From the NCBI GenBank assembly GCA_001421095.1, contig LIIK01000022.1:1-40410 (forward strand): a DNA stretch of 40,410 nt, read 5' to 3'. The translations under genes and the position numbers were made by a program. The number at the start of each line of letters is the position of its first letter. Within the stretch, counting starts at the first letter, position 1. Source of the DNA: Candidatus [Bacteroides] periocalifornicus (GTDB lineage Bacteria; Bacteroidota; Bacteroidia; Bacteroidales; CAJPTX01). The notes beneath the pieces were generated by a model. That model ran no database searches, had not been told where the DNA came from, and saw only the letters and a list, made by a program, of their open reading frames with translations. This document shows, in pieces, positions 7,450 to 16,004 of the stretch.

Positions 7450-7832
7450 TGGGTTGTGTTCCAGATTATAAAGGATCGCAATTGCTAATTTGAAAATCAA
7501 GTGGGGTGGGGTGGGAATCTACCTTTCGGTGGAAGTGTTCTACTTGCCCCGGCTGGCTGCTGGGCGATGCGTGGGCCTCTATTGGGATGATGGCTGAAGA
7601 GGGTGAACGATTACTGGGAGGGTGAACACTCGCCTGTGCGCGCTCTTGCCCCGTCTCTGCACGGATGGTAGGGCCCTCGCAACGTTTGACGCCCCACCTG
7701 CCAGGAACGTCATTGTACTCTCAGATCTCAATGGGGATGTGATTTTCCTCCTAGCTCTTATGAATCAACGATTTCACTAGATATCCTGCGGGTAGTTCAA
7801 CGGCCCCTACGATGCTGCCGATTCTACCGCAC
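7450..7832. other. Gap between bamD and rpoZ
   Basis: These 383 bases show no convincing open frame on either strand, no TAnnTTTG box directed at rpoZ, and no strong hairpin. TACCTTTC near 7520 on the plus strand is a near-match promoter with nothing to drive. In many Bacteroidetes bamD and rpoZ are close together, so the length suggests decayed or inserted DNA. Confidence 0.5.
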
Positions 7833-8657
7833 CTACTTCACCAGCTCTGGGTTCGGGTCTTTCCCCAGAAAACGCATCGATTTAACGTAGTAATCGCTAG
7901 CCTCTTTGATGTAGCGCGATTGCCCGAATTCAGCCGCGAAGGTTAGGTACTCGTCCACGGTTTGCTGGTACCGCTCGCGCCGCTTCTCGGGCACGCTATT
8001 TTTGGCCATGAGGTAGGTGCTGCGGAGGATGAGGAACTGCCCCTCCTCGCGGTAGGGGCTGTCAGGGTATTTCTCCAGCGATCCCCGTAGAGCCACTATG
8101 GCGCTTCGGTAGTACTCCTGCTGGTAGTACTGCTTGGCGCCCAGGTAGCTCTTGGTCATGAGCTTACTGTACATCTCCTTCAGCATCCGGTCTGCCTCTG
8201 CCCGGTGCGCGCCCAGGGGGAATCCCGCGATGTACTCATGGAATCCGTTGATAGCCTTTATGGTGGGCTGCTGGTCCAGCTCGGGGCGGGGCGAGTTCAG
8301 GTAGTGGCAGTAGGGCGCCATAAAGCTCGCCTCCTGCAGGAAAGGGCTGCGGGGGTAGTTGGCTATGTACTGCTCAAAACCGTAGCCCGCCAGGTCGTAA
8401 TCTCCATTGTGGAACTGGCTGTCGCTCAAGTAATAGTAGGCACTATCTGCCCGCTTGGTGGCTCGTGAGAGCGGTGCTACCCGCTCAAAGAGCTGGGCGG
8501 CTTTATTCCATTTGCCTCGCTGGTAGTAGTCCAACGCGGCGCGCCACTGCAGCTCGGTATCGGTGCTTTTCAGCAGCTTGTCGTACTTGTTGCAACCCGC
8601 AGAGCAGCTTAGCACAGCCGCGCACGCCACCAGCAATATCCTCCTGTTCATCAGCAT
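7833..8657 (-). CDS. bamD: Outer membrane assembly lipoprotein BamD
   Basis: BamD is the lipoprotein of the BAM complex that folds beta-barrel proteins into the outer membrane. The 274-residue protein starts with a lipoprotein signal and lipobox S19-A-G-C22. It then shows tetratricopeptide-like helical pairs, for example AALDYYQRGKWNKAAQLFERV, SQFHNGDYDLAGYGFEQYI and YRSAIVALRGSLEKYPDSPY. Size and layout match the family. It lies upstream of rpoZ-coaBC, a common Bacteroidetes neighbourhood. An alternative start is M3. Confidence 0.93.
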   Translation of the reverse strand: MLMNRRILLVACAAVLSCSAGCNKYDKLLKSTDTELQWRAALDYYQRGKWNKAAQLFERVAPLSRATKRADSAYYYLSDSQFHNGDYDLAGYGFEQYIANYPRSPFLQEASFMAPYCHYLNSPRPELDQQPTIKAINGFHEYIAGFPLGAHRAEADRMLKEMYSKLMTKSYLGAKQYYQQEYYRSAIVALRGSLEKYPDSPYREEGQFLILRSTYLMAKNSVPEKRRERYQQTVDEYLTFAAEFGQSRYIKEASDYYVKSMRFLGKDPNPELVK

Positions 8658-9009
8658 CTATCTATCCTCTTTTCAGCCAACTATCGCATGCGACCATCGC
8701 AGCTGGCTACAGGTATTTTACACCCTACCAATGCGCATGGCATGCACCCCTCCTAGAGCCGCGAATATACATATTTTTTCACGAACGGGATTCATGCCCA
8801 GAAAACTGACCAGGCTGTGCAGCGCCATCCCAACCGCTGGGTAGCGTGCCGCAACGCTCGGGCGCCTTTTGCAAAGCCATTAAATTTCTAGTCAGTCGCC
8901 CGCGCTTGCTGGAAAAGCATAGCTGGGTAGCGTGCCGTGTCCCTCAGGCGAATGTTGCATCCCATTCTGGATTTCTCTGGCGAGTATGGGGGTGGCAATT
9001 TCCCACCAT

Positions 9010-9095
9010 CGCCGTACCTGCGCCGTACCAACTCAACACCTGCGCCGCTTCATGTTCGGATTTCGTAACGAAATCCGAACATGAAGCGGCGCAGG
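9010..9095. repeat. Long palindromic element, copy A
   Basis: Bases 9039-9066 and 9068-9095 are a perfect 28-bp inverted repeat with almost no loop. To the left lies a 20-base block (9010-9029) and a 9-base spacer. The same block, spacer and palindrome recur at 24915-25029 with base changes that keep the pairing. Copy A lacks the right outer arm present in copy B. It is intergenic and I see no gene linked to it. Confidence 0.85.
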
Positions 9096-9322
9096 AGACT
9101 GAGAGAATAGGCGAGAAATGAGACATTGGGGTTATTTGTAAATCGTTTAATATCATAATATTGCGTGAGTTCTGAAAAATCCTGCAAATCCCGCGGGCAT
9201 AGAATTCAAAAGTCTACAGGGCGTTTGGAGCAGCCACGCCGTGCCGTGTCGTCCGCAGGCCTTTTTGTTGTTCGCCGCGTGATTAAAGATTGCATCAGTA
9301 TGCTGTAGATAGAAAAAATCCC

Positions 9323-9330
9323 TACCTTTG
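9323..9330 (+). promoter_or_regulatory. -7 box (TACCTTTG) for arcC
   Basis: A perfect TAnnTTTG box 22 bases before the chosen arcC start. TATG lies 20 bases upstream, where TTTG is expected (three of four bases). This supports starting arcC at 9353 rather than at the in-frame ATG upstream of the box. Confidence 0.65.
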
Positions 9331-9352
9331 CGGCCTATTCAATAGCAACATT

Positions 9353-10300
9353 ATGTCGAAAACGGCAGTCATAGCGCTCGGTGGTAATGCGCTCCTACGT
9401 GGCGACCAGAAGGGGACCATCCAGGAGCAGGTGGCCAACACGGTAGATACCATCGAGAGCATCATCCCCCTCATACAGAAGGGCTACAATCTAGTGATAG
9501 GGCACGGCAACGGCCCCCAGGTGGGTAACATCCTCATGCAGCAGGCTGCAGGGGCTGATAGCTACAGCATCCCAGAATTCCCCCTCGACGTGTGCGTGGC
9601 CGAATCGCAAGGGAGCATCGGCTACATGATCGCGAGCGCCCTCCGCAATGTGATGGCCAAGCACGGCCTAAACCGCGAGGTGTGCTGCCTAGTGACCCCC
9701 GTGGTGGTGGATAGGGACGACGCGGCCTTTAGCAACCCCACCAAGCGGGTGGGGCGCATCTACACCCAAGAGCAGGCCGATGGGCTGGCGAAAGAGAAGG
9801 GGTGGGTATTCAAAGAGGAGGTGCGGCAAACCGGGAGCGGGTGGCGCCGCGTAGTACCCTCGCCCAAGCCCGTAGATGTGCTGAATGCCCCGCTGGTAAA
9901 AAGGCTGGCCGAGGAGGGCGTGATAGTGATAGCCGTAGGCGGTGGTGGCGTGCCCGTGGCCAAGGGGGAAAAGGGAACGATAGAGCCTATAGAGGCCGTT
10001 ATCGACAAGGATTCAGCCTCCTCGCTCCTCGCGGCTGAGATCGGGGCCGATGAGTTCTACATCCTCACCGATGTGCCGAATGTCTACATCAACTTCCGCA
10101 AGCCCGACGAGAAGAAGCTCGCCCAGGTTACAATAGCCGAGGTGGATAAGTACCTAGCCGAAGGGATGTTCGGCGAGGGGAACATGGCGCCGAAAATACG
10201 CGCCTGCAAGGATTTCCTGCAGAAGGGCGGCAAGGTGAGCGTGATAACCGAGGCAACCAAACTGGCAGACCCTACATGCGGAACCCGGATAACCCTATAG
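9353..10300 (+). CDS. arcC: Carbamate kinase
   Basis: Carbamate kinase makes ATP from carbamoyl phosphate and ADP, the energy-yielding last step of arginine or citrulline fermentation. The 315-residue protein opens with K-T-A-V-I-A-L-G-G-N-A-L and has the GHGNGPQVGNILMQQ nucleotide-binding loop, VGGGGVPV and the DKD-SS-LLA lysine region typical of the family. Length is normal. The frame extends 21 codons upstream, but that part covers the promoter, so I start at ATG 9353. It is followed after 246 bases by ornithine carbamoyltransferase on the same strand. Arginine deiminase (arcA) is not in the window. Confidence 0.95.
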   Translation: MSKTAVIALGGNALLRGDQKGTIQEQVANTVDTIESIIPLIQKGYNLVIGHGNGPQVGNILMQQAAGADSYSIPEFPLDVCVAESQGSIGYMIASALRNVMAKHGLNREVCCLVTPVVVDRDDAAFSNPTKRVGRIYTQEQADGLAKEKGWVFKEEVRQTGSGWRRVVPSPKPVDVLNAPLVKRLAEEGVIVIAVGGGGVPVAKGEKGTIEPIEAVIDKDSASSLLAAEIGADEFYILTDVPNVYINFRKPDEKKLAQVTIAEVDKYLAEGMFGEGNMAPKIRACKDFLQKGGKVSVITEATKLADPTCGTRITL

Positions 10301-10546
10301 CACCAAGACTAGCATTGAAGGGCGGGCGAAACCGAAAGCGCCACCCCCGCTGAGGATTCTGACCGGATGGGTTAGCACGCTAGAGGTGGGGGTACGCAAG
10401 AAACTCTCGATGGTTAGGAAGTACAACAGAGACTCTCTCCGCATCCACTCTAGGTTCTACAGTCCGCACCGAGGTCGGCAATAGTTAAGCAGCAGCAACA
10501 AGAGATTCCAAAATTTGAATTCATAAACCAAACAACCAAATAGATC

Positions 10547-11548
10547 ATGGCTTTCAACCTACGTAATCGCCACTTCTTGAAGCTCTACGATTTCACTCCA
10601 GCAGAAATTGACTACCTACTCCGTCTGGCGGCAGACCTCAAGAGGGCTAAGTATGCAGGCACTGAGCAGCAGACCCTAAAGGGGAAGAATGTGGTGCTGC
10701 TATTCGAAAAGGATAGCACCCGCACCCGCTGCTCATTCGAGACCGCAGCGCACGACCAGGGAGCCGGCGTAACCTACCTCGGGCCTAGCGGCTCGCAGAT
10801 GGGCAAGAAGGAATCGATGGCTGACACCGCCCGAGTGCTGGGGCGTATCTATGACGGGATAGAGTACCGCGGCTTTGAGCAGACCAAGGTGGAGACCCTG
10901 GCTAAGTACGCGGGCGTCCCGGTGTGGAATGGCCTTACCAACGAGTGGCATCCCACCCAGATACTGGCCGACTTCCTCACCATGCGTGAGCACTGTGACA
11001 AGCCCCTGCGTAACATCACCTTCTGCTACCTTGGCGATGCTCGCTACAACATGGGCAACAGCCTGATGATGGGCGCTGCCAAAATGGGCATGGACTACCG
11101 CGCCGCCGCGCCAAAAAGCTACTGGCCTGACCAGAAGATCCTGAAGATGGCGCAGGAAGTGGCAAAGACCACGGGGGCCAAAATCACCATAACCGACAAG
11201 GTGGCCGAGGCCGTAAAGGGGTGCGATTTCCTCTACACCGACGTGTGGGTTTCGATGGGCGAGCCAGACAGCGCCTGGGCAGAACGCATCAAGGAGATGA
11301 TGCCCTACCAGGTGAACGCAAGGGCTATGGAGCTCACGGGCAACCCGGACTGCAAATTCCTCCACTGCCTGCCGGCCTTCCACAACAGGGAGACCACAAT
11401 AGGCGAGGACATCTACCAGAAATTCGGCTGCGAGGCCCTGGAGGTTACCGAGGAGGTCTTTGAATCGCCAGCCTCTATAGTGTTCGACGAGGCTGAGAAC
11501 CGCCTCCACACCATAAAGGCCGTGATGGTGGCCACCCTGGGGAGGTAA
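10547..11548 (+). CDS. arcB: Ornithine carbamoyltransferase, catabolic (ArcB) type
   Basis: The enzyme interconverts citrulline plus phosphate and ornithine plus carbamoyl phosphate. The 333-residue protein has S57-T-R-T-R61 (carbamoyl phosphate binding), the HPTQILADFLTMRE motif, the ornithine loop DVWVSMGEP and the HCLPAFHN active-site cysteine. The long C-terminus TEEVFESPASIVFDEAENRLHTIKAVMVATL matches catabolic ArcB proteins rather than the N-succinyl- or N-acetylornithine enzymes used for biosynthesis in Bacteroides relatives and xanthomonads. With carbamate kinase upstream it would make ATP from citrulline. Direction cannot be proven from sequence, so argF is the alternative name. A strong terminator follows. 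Confidence 0.92.
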   Translation: MAFNLRNRHFLKLYDFTPAEIDYLLRLAADLKRAKYAGTEQQTLKGKNVVLLFEKDSTRTRCSFETAAHDQGAGVTYLGPSGSQMGKKESMADTARVLGRIYDGIEYRGFEQTKVETLAKYAGVPVWNGLTNEWHPTQILADFLTMREHCDKPLRNITFCYLGDARYNMGNSLMMGAAKMGMDYRAAAPKSYWPDQKILKMAQEVAKTTGAKITITDKVAEAVKGCDFLYTDVWVSMGEPDSAWAERIKEMMPYQVNARAMELTGNPDCKFLHCLPAFHNRETTIGEDIYQKFGCEALEVTEEVFESPASIVFDEAENRLHTIKAVMVATLGR

Positions 11549-11564
11549 ACCTAGCAATGCCAAT

Positions 11565-11598
11565 AAAAAAGGTCGCCTGAAGAGGGCGACCTTTTTTT
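11565..11598 (+). terminator. Intrinsic terminator of arcB
   Basis: AAAAAAGGTCGCC, a short loop, then GGCGACC and seven Ts: a 7-bp GC-rich stem extended by A/T pairs, 17 bases after the arcB stop. A classic rho-independent terminator, possibly usable in both directions. Confidence 0.9.
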
Positions 11599-11636
11599 AC
11601 ATAAAAACGAGCCCCTTGCGGCGCATTTTTTACTTA

Positions 11637-11786
11637 GACCTCTGCAAAAGACCCGTAGGTGTTCAATCTTTTATAGGGGGTCTTCCTCCTTCTTGTGGGT
11701 AAATAGGTTTTAATCGGTCGATTCAATTTATTGAAGACGGTAGCGACACGGCACGTCGCATTGCGTATGTGAGTTTTGCAGAGGTC
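11637..11786. mobile_element. MITE-like element with perfect 13-bp inverted ends
   Basis: GACCTCTGCAAAA at 11637-11649 and its exact complement TTTTGCAGAGGTC at 11774-11786 bound a 150-bp segment that codes for nothing. Inside, near the right end, is a copy of the GTAGCG palindrome (11740-11765). The end sequence resembles terminal inverted repeats of IS5-family elements in Bacteroidetes (from memory), so this may be a non-autonomous derivative mobilised in trans. It sits between two convergent terminators, a harmless landing site. I see no clear target-site duplication. Confidence 0.65.
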
Positions 11787-11912
11787 GTTCTCTGGCTTCT
11801 CGTTCGCCCTGCCAACCTTATATACCCAATTAAGGGTGCGGGGGGTGTGGTCGGTAGTGGCAGCCTCACGCTCGAGGCTCGCTTCATCCTCTAGCGTTCG
11901 CGCTAATCGAAA

Positions 11913-11941
11913 GAAAAAGGGAGGCTATTCACCTCCCCTTT
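11913..11941 (-). terminator. Probable intrinsic terminator of the C69 peptidase gene
   Basis: On the minus strand GAGGTGAATAGCCTC forms the core of a GGGAGG/CCTCCC stem with a 7-base loop, followed by CCCTTTTTCTTTC. It lies about 20 bases after the peptidase stop. Confidence 0.65.
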
Positions 11942-11961
11942 CTCATCTTGCGTGCGATACC

Positions 11962-13392
11962 CTATGCGCCGGCAAATCGGTACTCGGCCTGAATATCGAT
12001 CGCCATGCGGGTGAATAGCTCCTCGGTGAGCCAGTCGGTAACCTCCAGAGCGCGGTTCAGCAGTCGGTCGCTCGTAGCCTGCACCAGCTCTGCGGCACGG
12101 ATCGGTTGGCTCTTATAGATGGCTAGGTATTGCTCCTCCATCTCGCGCTGCCGCTGGGCGTACTCCTCCTCTAGCTTGGCGTAGGTCTCCTGGATTACGG
12201 GAGCGTAACGGTTGAAATTCGTCATGCCCAGGGTCTGCACCCTGCGGAAGCGCCAGTAGGCCGACTCGGCGCTCGAGCGGTTCGTGCCCTTGGTGTAGGC
12301 CTCTGGGTAGCTCTTCACCCCCTGGTAGAATGGGATGAACACACCCAGCGCCCCCATGCCGAAGCAAACGTGGTCTACCCGTCCTATAGCGTGCGGCAGC
12401 TCGGGGCGAACGTGCAGGATGTGGGTCTGCGTGGTACGGAATATCGACACGGGGCGATACCGTTCCTTGGGGTTGCTGTGGAGGTATGGGTCATGCTCGG
12501 TGCCATTGTAGTGGAAGCGGAACGCACGGCGCACATCGGCCAGCCCCATCGGCTTGCTCGCCTTGGCGAATACCGGGAATGTGTTCTTGGTGACATCATT
12601 CTTGAGAGCCGGGCTGAACATCGCCTGCAAGCCCCACACGCGGGGGTAGTTGTAGGTGGTGTCGAGCTCTACATCGCGGGCGTAGGCCTCGTGGAAGTCG
12701 AATGCACCCTTGGCCGGATCGTAGAGCCCATGCTGCCGGGCGAATTCTATGAGGTCGGCACTCGCCATGTAGTTCTCGGAGTCCTTGGGGTCATACTGGC
12801 GGAAACGGCTCTGATTCCCCGTTACGAAGTACTGATCCTCAGGCATACGGCAGGCCAACCAGCGGTGTCCGCACGCTGTCTCGAGGTACCAGATCTCTTG
12901 GCTATCCACAAAGCCTATGCCAAAGCCCTCGGCTATACCGTGCTTCTCTATCAGCTCGCCCAGCCGCTTAACCCCCTCGCGGGCCGTATGGATGTAGGGG
13001 AGTACAATGTTGAAAACGCTGTTCTCTGCCACGCCATTCTCCACCAGCGGATCGGCCTGCAGCGCCTTCTCATTGCTGAATATGCTCTCGGTGGCGCTCA
13101 TACCCACCCCTGCACTATTGTAACCTGCGCTGCCCCAATGCCCTTGCAGGTCGAAGGGCGAGAGTGCCGAGTAGCCGAGCCGCTCTTTGGGTAGCTCGCA
13201 ACGAAAGGGACTGTCGAGGGCTACGAACTGCTCTGGCCCCTCTGTGGTATCCTCAAAGATCTCGAGGTTCTTGGCCTGCAGGCAGTTCCAGTCCTCGCTG
13301 CGGGCTACTATCATAGAGCCGTCGTCGGTCATGCGCCGCCCTACGATCACCGTGGTGCACTCGCTTGGGTAGCCTTTCTTAGGATGAAGCAT
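11962..13392 (-). CDS. C69-family dipeptidase
   Basis: This 476-residue protein belongs to the peptidase C69 (PepD-like) family of N-terminal nucleophile hydrolases, which cleave dipeptides. The nucleophile is C12 in S-E-C-T-T-V-I-V-G, so an 11-residue propeptide would be removed to free the cysteine amine. The following DDGSMIVARSEDW is the family's substrate-site segment. Further conserved parts are SAGVGMSATE, SVFNIVLPYI (family: L-v-l-e-y-A), GFVDSQEIWYLET and GNQSRF. I see no signal peptide, so it is probably cytoplasmic. It is transcribed alone, with its own -7 box at 13434-13441 and terminator at 11913-11941. Confidence 0.92.
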   Translation of the reverse strand: MLHPKKGYPSECTTVIVGRRMTDDGSMIVARSEDWNCLQAKNLEIFEDTTEGPEQFVALDSPFRCELPKERLGYSALSPFDLQGHWGSAGYNSAGVGMSATESIFSNEKALQADPLVENGVAENSVFNIVLPYIHTAREGVKRLGELIEKHGIAEGFGIGFVDSQEIWYLETACGHRWLACRMPEDQYFVTGNQSRFRQYDPKDSENYMASADLIEFARQHGLYDPAKGAFDFHEAYARDVELDTTYNYPRVWGLQAMFSPALKNDVTKNTFPVFAKASKPMGLADVRRAFRFHYNGTEHDPYLHSNPKERYRPVSIFRTTQTHILHVRPELPHAIGRVDHVCFGMGALGVFIPFYQGVKSYPEAYTKGTNRSSAESAYWRFRRVQTLGMTNFNRYAPVIQETYAKLEEEYAQRQREMEEQYLAIYKSQPIRAAELVQATSDRLLNRALEVTDWLTEELFTRMAIDIQAEYRFAGA

Positions 13393-13433
13393 AGCGGTAA
13401 AGTATTAGGAATAACACGTAGTTTAGAACTAGG

Positions 13434-13441
13434 CAAAGGTA
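13434..13441 (-). promoter_or_regulatory. -7 box (TACCTTTG) for the C69 peptidase
   Basis: Perfect TAnnTTTG on the minus strand, 42 bases before the ATG. The -33 region does not match TTTG. Confidence 0.6.
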
Positions 13442-13534
13442 GTGAAAAAAGGGGAAAGGGAAGAATATCGCGGGAAAAAATCTCGTCAAGCACTACGAGT
13501 AGAGAATGTTCAGCGTCCTCAAAAATGTGCAGAA

Positions 13535-13566
13535 ATGAAAAAGGGGACGCCATAGGCACCCCCTTG
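13535..13566 (-). terminator. Probable intrinsic terminator of the UvrD-like helicase gene
   Basis: On the minus strand AAGGGGG-TGCC, a 3-base loop, GGC-GTCCCCTT and then TTTTCATTT follow the helicase stop by about 36 bases. Stem plus T-rich tail fits rho-independent termination. Confidence 0.65.
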
Positions 13567-13601
13567 CAACTAGTAACTGATAAGCAGTGTATTGCGGCCT
13601 G

Positions 13602-15899
13602 TTATATTTTCCTAAGCTGCGCGTATCTTAGCACCAACGTCCGTGGTTTGGGCTCGTTGATGAACTGGACGATGGCTCGAGGATCGCCTCCCTGTTGCTG
13701 GAGTTCCAGAATCTCCCCTCGCCCAAAGCGTGGGTGCAGCACGCTATCGCCCGCCGAGAGTTGCTCTGGTGGTGTGGCAGGTTCACGAAGTGCCGACGGG
13801 TTAATGGCAGCTGGAGCAGTAGCACCGCGCGGCTTGGCCACCGAGGGGTTCAATCGTTGGTTCTGCGCCGTTCTCCCTGTCCCTCCTCTCCAGGCTGAAC
13901 TCCCCGTACTGGAGTTGGCCGGCAGGTACTCTACCCCCTGGGCATGGTAGCCGGGCACAATCTCGCCCAAGAAACGGCTCTGCGGGTTACGCTGGCTTTG
14001 CCCGTAGGTGCTGCGCGATAGGGCGTGGGTTAGGGTGAGGTGCTTGGCTGCGCGGGTTACCGCTACGTAGCAGAGGCGGCGCTCCTCCTCTAATCCTCCG
14101 GGCTCTTCGCTGGCGCGGCGTGAGGGGAATATGTTCTCCTCTAGGCCTACCACGTACACGTAGTCATACTCCAACCCTTTGGCAGAGTGGATGGTAGATA
14201 GTGTAACCCGTTCATTCTCGCCCTCCTCTTCCTTGTCGGTATCGGTAAGCAGCGAAACCTCGTCGAGGTACATGGGCAGCGTCACCAGGTCAGCTTCTCC
14301 GCTCTCCACCTTTGCCTCGCTGAACTCCTTGATACTGTTGAATACTTCGCCGACATTGCCCACTCTGCTTTCGCCCTCGGGTGTCGTATCTAGCTCTAGA
14401 GCTTCTCTCAGCCCAGATTTACGGTAGATCTCTTCGGCCAACCCGTAGGCTTCTGCCGTGTGCACCCGCCCGAGAAAACCCTTGATAAGCTCGCGGAACT
14501 GGACAATGGCTCCTAGGGTTGCTGCCCGTAGAGAGATTGCGGTACGCTCTATGTCTTGCAGGTAATCCCATAGGCTTACCTCCCGAGCATTGGCACCTGC
14601 TGCAAGTGCTGCCAGGGTGGTAGCCCCTATTCCGCGCGCTGGGAGGTTGATAACCCGAAGCAGGGCCTGCTCGTCTGCAGGGTTCACCACAAGGCGAAAG
14701 TAGGCTAGGAGATCCTGCACCTCCTTTCGCTGGTAGAACGACGTTCCACCGTACACCCGGTAGGGGATGTTAAGCGCGCGGAGCCCTGTTTCTAGGAGGC
14801 GAGATTGGGCGTTGGTTCGGTAGAGTATGGCGAATTGGCCGTGCTGGGCCTTTTCTCGCAGGGCGGTGGTCTGGATGTGCTGCGCCACAAAGTTGGCCTC
14901 TTCCATATCGGTGAAAGCGGTGGAGATCTCTATATCATCACCCCCATCGGTACTGGCACGGCAGACCTTCCTGATCTGGTTGGGATTGTGCGCTATCAGC
15001 CGGTTGGCGGCCTCTACAATGGCACCCGTGGAACGGTAATTGGTCTCCAGTTTCACCATTTTGAGCTCTGGGTAGGTAGAGGGGAATTTGATGATATTCT
15101 GAATCTTAGCCCCCCGAAAGGCATAAATGCTCTGGGCATCGTCACCCACTACGCAGAGGTTGTGGTGCTGCTCGGCAAGCTGGTTGAGTATCCTATTTTG
15201 CACCACGTTGGTGTCTTGGTACTCATCCACTAGGATGTAGGCGAACTTTTCCTGGTAACGCTGGCGAATTTCAGGGTAGTGCCCCAAAAGGAGGGTCATC
15301 TGGAGTAGCAGGTCGTCAAAGTCCATGGCGCTTGCCCGGCGGAGTGCCTGCTGGTAGGCCTCATAGATCTCGCCCGTTCTAGGAATTTTCGATCTGCTAT
15401 CCTGTTCTGCGATAAGCGGTTCGTTGAGGTATTGGGCGGGTAGCACCAGGTTATTCTTTGCCATGGAGATGCGGGCGGCGATTCTACGGGGTGCGTAGTC
15501 GTCGGTACTCAAATTCATCTCCTTGATAATGCGGGCAATGGCTCCTTGGCTGGCACTGGTATCGTACACGGAAAAAGTTGGGCTGTAGCCTAGGGTTTCC
15601 GCCTCTATACGGAGTATGCGAAGGAAGATGGAGTGGAACGTCCCCATCCAGAGCTGCCCAGCCACTTTCTCGCCTACCACGTTGGCTATACGCTCCTTCA
15701 TCTCGCGAGCCGCCTTATTGGTGAAAGTGAGCGCAAGGATATTCCAGGGCGCAATGCCATTCTCGAGCAAGTGGGCGATTCGATAGGTTAGAACGCGCGT
15801 CTTGCCCGAGCCTGCACCAGCCACTATGAGCAGAGGCCCGCGAAGCGTGGTAACAGCTTCCCGCTGGGCTGGATTAAGCGTTTCAAGATACTGCGACAT
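13602..15899 (-). CDS. pcrA: ATP-dependent DNA helicase, UvrD/PcrA type
   Basis: A superfamily-1A helicase that unwinds DNA 3'-5' in repair and replication restart. The 765-residue protein has the Q-motif LNPAQREAV, Walker A G28-A-G-S-G-K-T34, TFTNKAAREMKER (motif Ia), VDEYQDTN (motif II), GDDAQSIYAFRGA (motif III), LETNYRST (motif IV), TIHSAKGLEYDYVYVVGLEE (motif V) and CYVAVTRAAKHL (motif VI). The C-terminal VLHPRFGRGEILEL domain is the small beta-domain of PcrA that contacts RNA polymerase. Length is normal. It is the last gene of the rny-DUF4261-helicase run, though a possible terminator sits in the 105-base gap before it. uvrD is an equally fair symbol. Confidence 0.95.
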   Translation of the reverse strand: MSQYLETLNPAQREAVTTLRGPLLIVAGAGSGKTRVLTYRIAHLLENGIAPWNILALTFTNKAAREMKERIANVVGEKVAGQLWMGTFHSIFLRILRIEAETLGYSPTFSVYDTSASQGAIARIIKEMNLSTDDYAPRRIAARISMAKNNLVLPAQYLNEPLIAEQDSRSKIPRTGEIYEAYQQALRRASAMDFDDLLLQMTLLLGHYPEIRQRYQEKFAYILVDEYQDTNVVQNRILNQLAEQHHNLCVVGDDAQSIYAFRGAKIQNIIKFPSTYPELKMVKLETNYRSTGAIVEAANRLIAHNPNQIRKVCRASTDGGDDIEISTAFTDMEEANFVAQHIQTTALREKAQHGQFAILYRTNAQSRLLETGLRALNIPYRVYGGTSFYQRKEVQDLLAYFRLVVNPADEQALLRVINLPARGIGATTLAALAAGANAREVSLWDYLQDIERTAISLRAATLGAIVQFRELIKGFLGRVHTAEAYGLAEEIYRKSGLREALELDTTPEGESRVGNVGEVFNSIKEFSEAKVESGEADLVTLPMYLDEVSLLTDTDKEEEGENERVTLSTIHSAKGLEYDYVYVVGLEENIFPSRRASEEPGGLEEERRLCYVAVTRAAKHLTLTHALSRSTYGQSQRNPQSRFLGEIVPGYHAQGVEYLPANSSTGSSAWRGGTGRTAQNQRLNPSVAKPRGATAPAAINPSALREPATPPEQLSAGDSVLHPRFGRGEILELQQQGGDPRAIVQFINEPKPRTLVLRYAQLRKI

Positions 15900-15929
15900 G
15901 ATGTTTTGGCTCGATAGTGTGTACAGAAA

Positions 15930-15967
15930 AGGGAGGTGCTTGCCTTGCTGGCGATACCCCTCCCCTC
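15930..15967 (-). terminator. Possible terminator after the DUF4261 gene
   Basis: On the minus strand GGGAGGGG...GCC, loop GC..., GGCAAGCACCTCCC followed by TTTTCTG forms a stem with imperfect middle. It lies between the DUF4261 gene and the helicase, so it may lower or end read-through into the helicase. Confidence 0.5.
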
Positions 15968-16004
15968 AAGATCAGTGTAATCAAGATACCCGAACTACAG
16001 AGTT

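Larger units (their letters stand above)
8658..9352. other. Repeat-rich divergent gap between bamD and arcC
   Basis: These 695 bases have no supported gene. They hold two exact copies of a 16-mer (GCTGGGTAGCGTGCCG at 8836-8851 and 8922-8937, period 86), related by eye to the dispersed GTAGCG family. They also hold the long palindrome at 9010-9095, a GCCGTGCCGTGTCGTCC remnant near 9236 and the arcC promoter. The short open frames here merely read through the palindrome. Confidence 0.6.

Noticed and set aside
8944..9156. Open frame on the minus strand across palindrome copy A, with a similar frame at 24888-25307
   Set aside because: The two predicted peptides share residues only where they cross the palindrome, and the frames exist because the palindrome lacks stops. 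There is no start context, promoter or family match.
10339..10392. CCACCCCC...GGTGGGGG inverted repeat between arcC and arcB considered as a terminator
   Set aside because: The stem is only 8 bp around a 36-base loop and no T-run follows.
10510..10517. AAAATTTG before arcB as a -7 box
   Set aside because: The first base differs from TAnnTTTG and no TTTG is present at the -33 position, so support is too weak to list as a promoter.
12370..13194. 274-codon open frame opposite the C69 peptidase
   Set aside because: It mirrors the codon structure of a clearly conserved gene on the other strand and has no recognisable motif.
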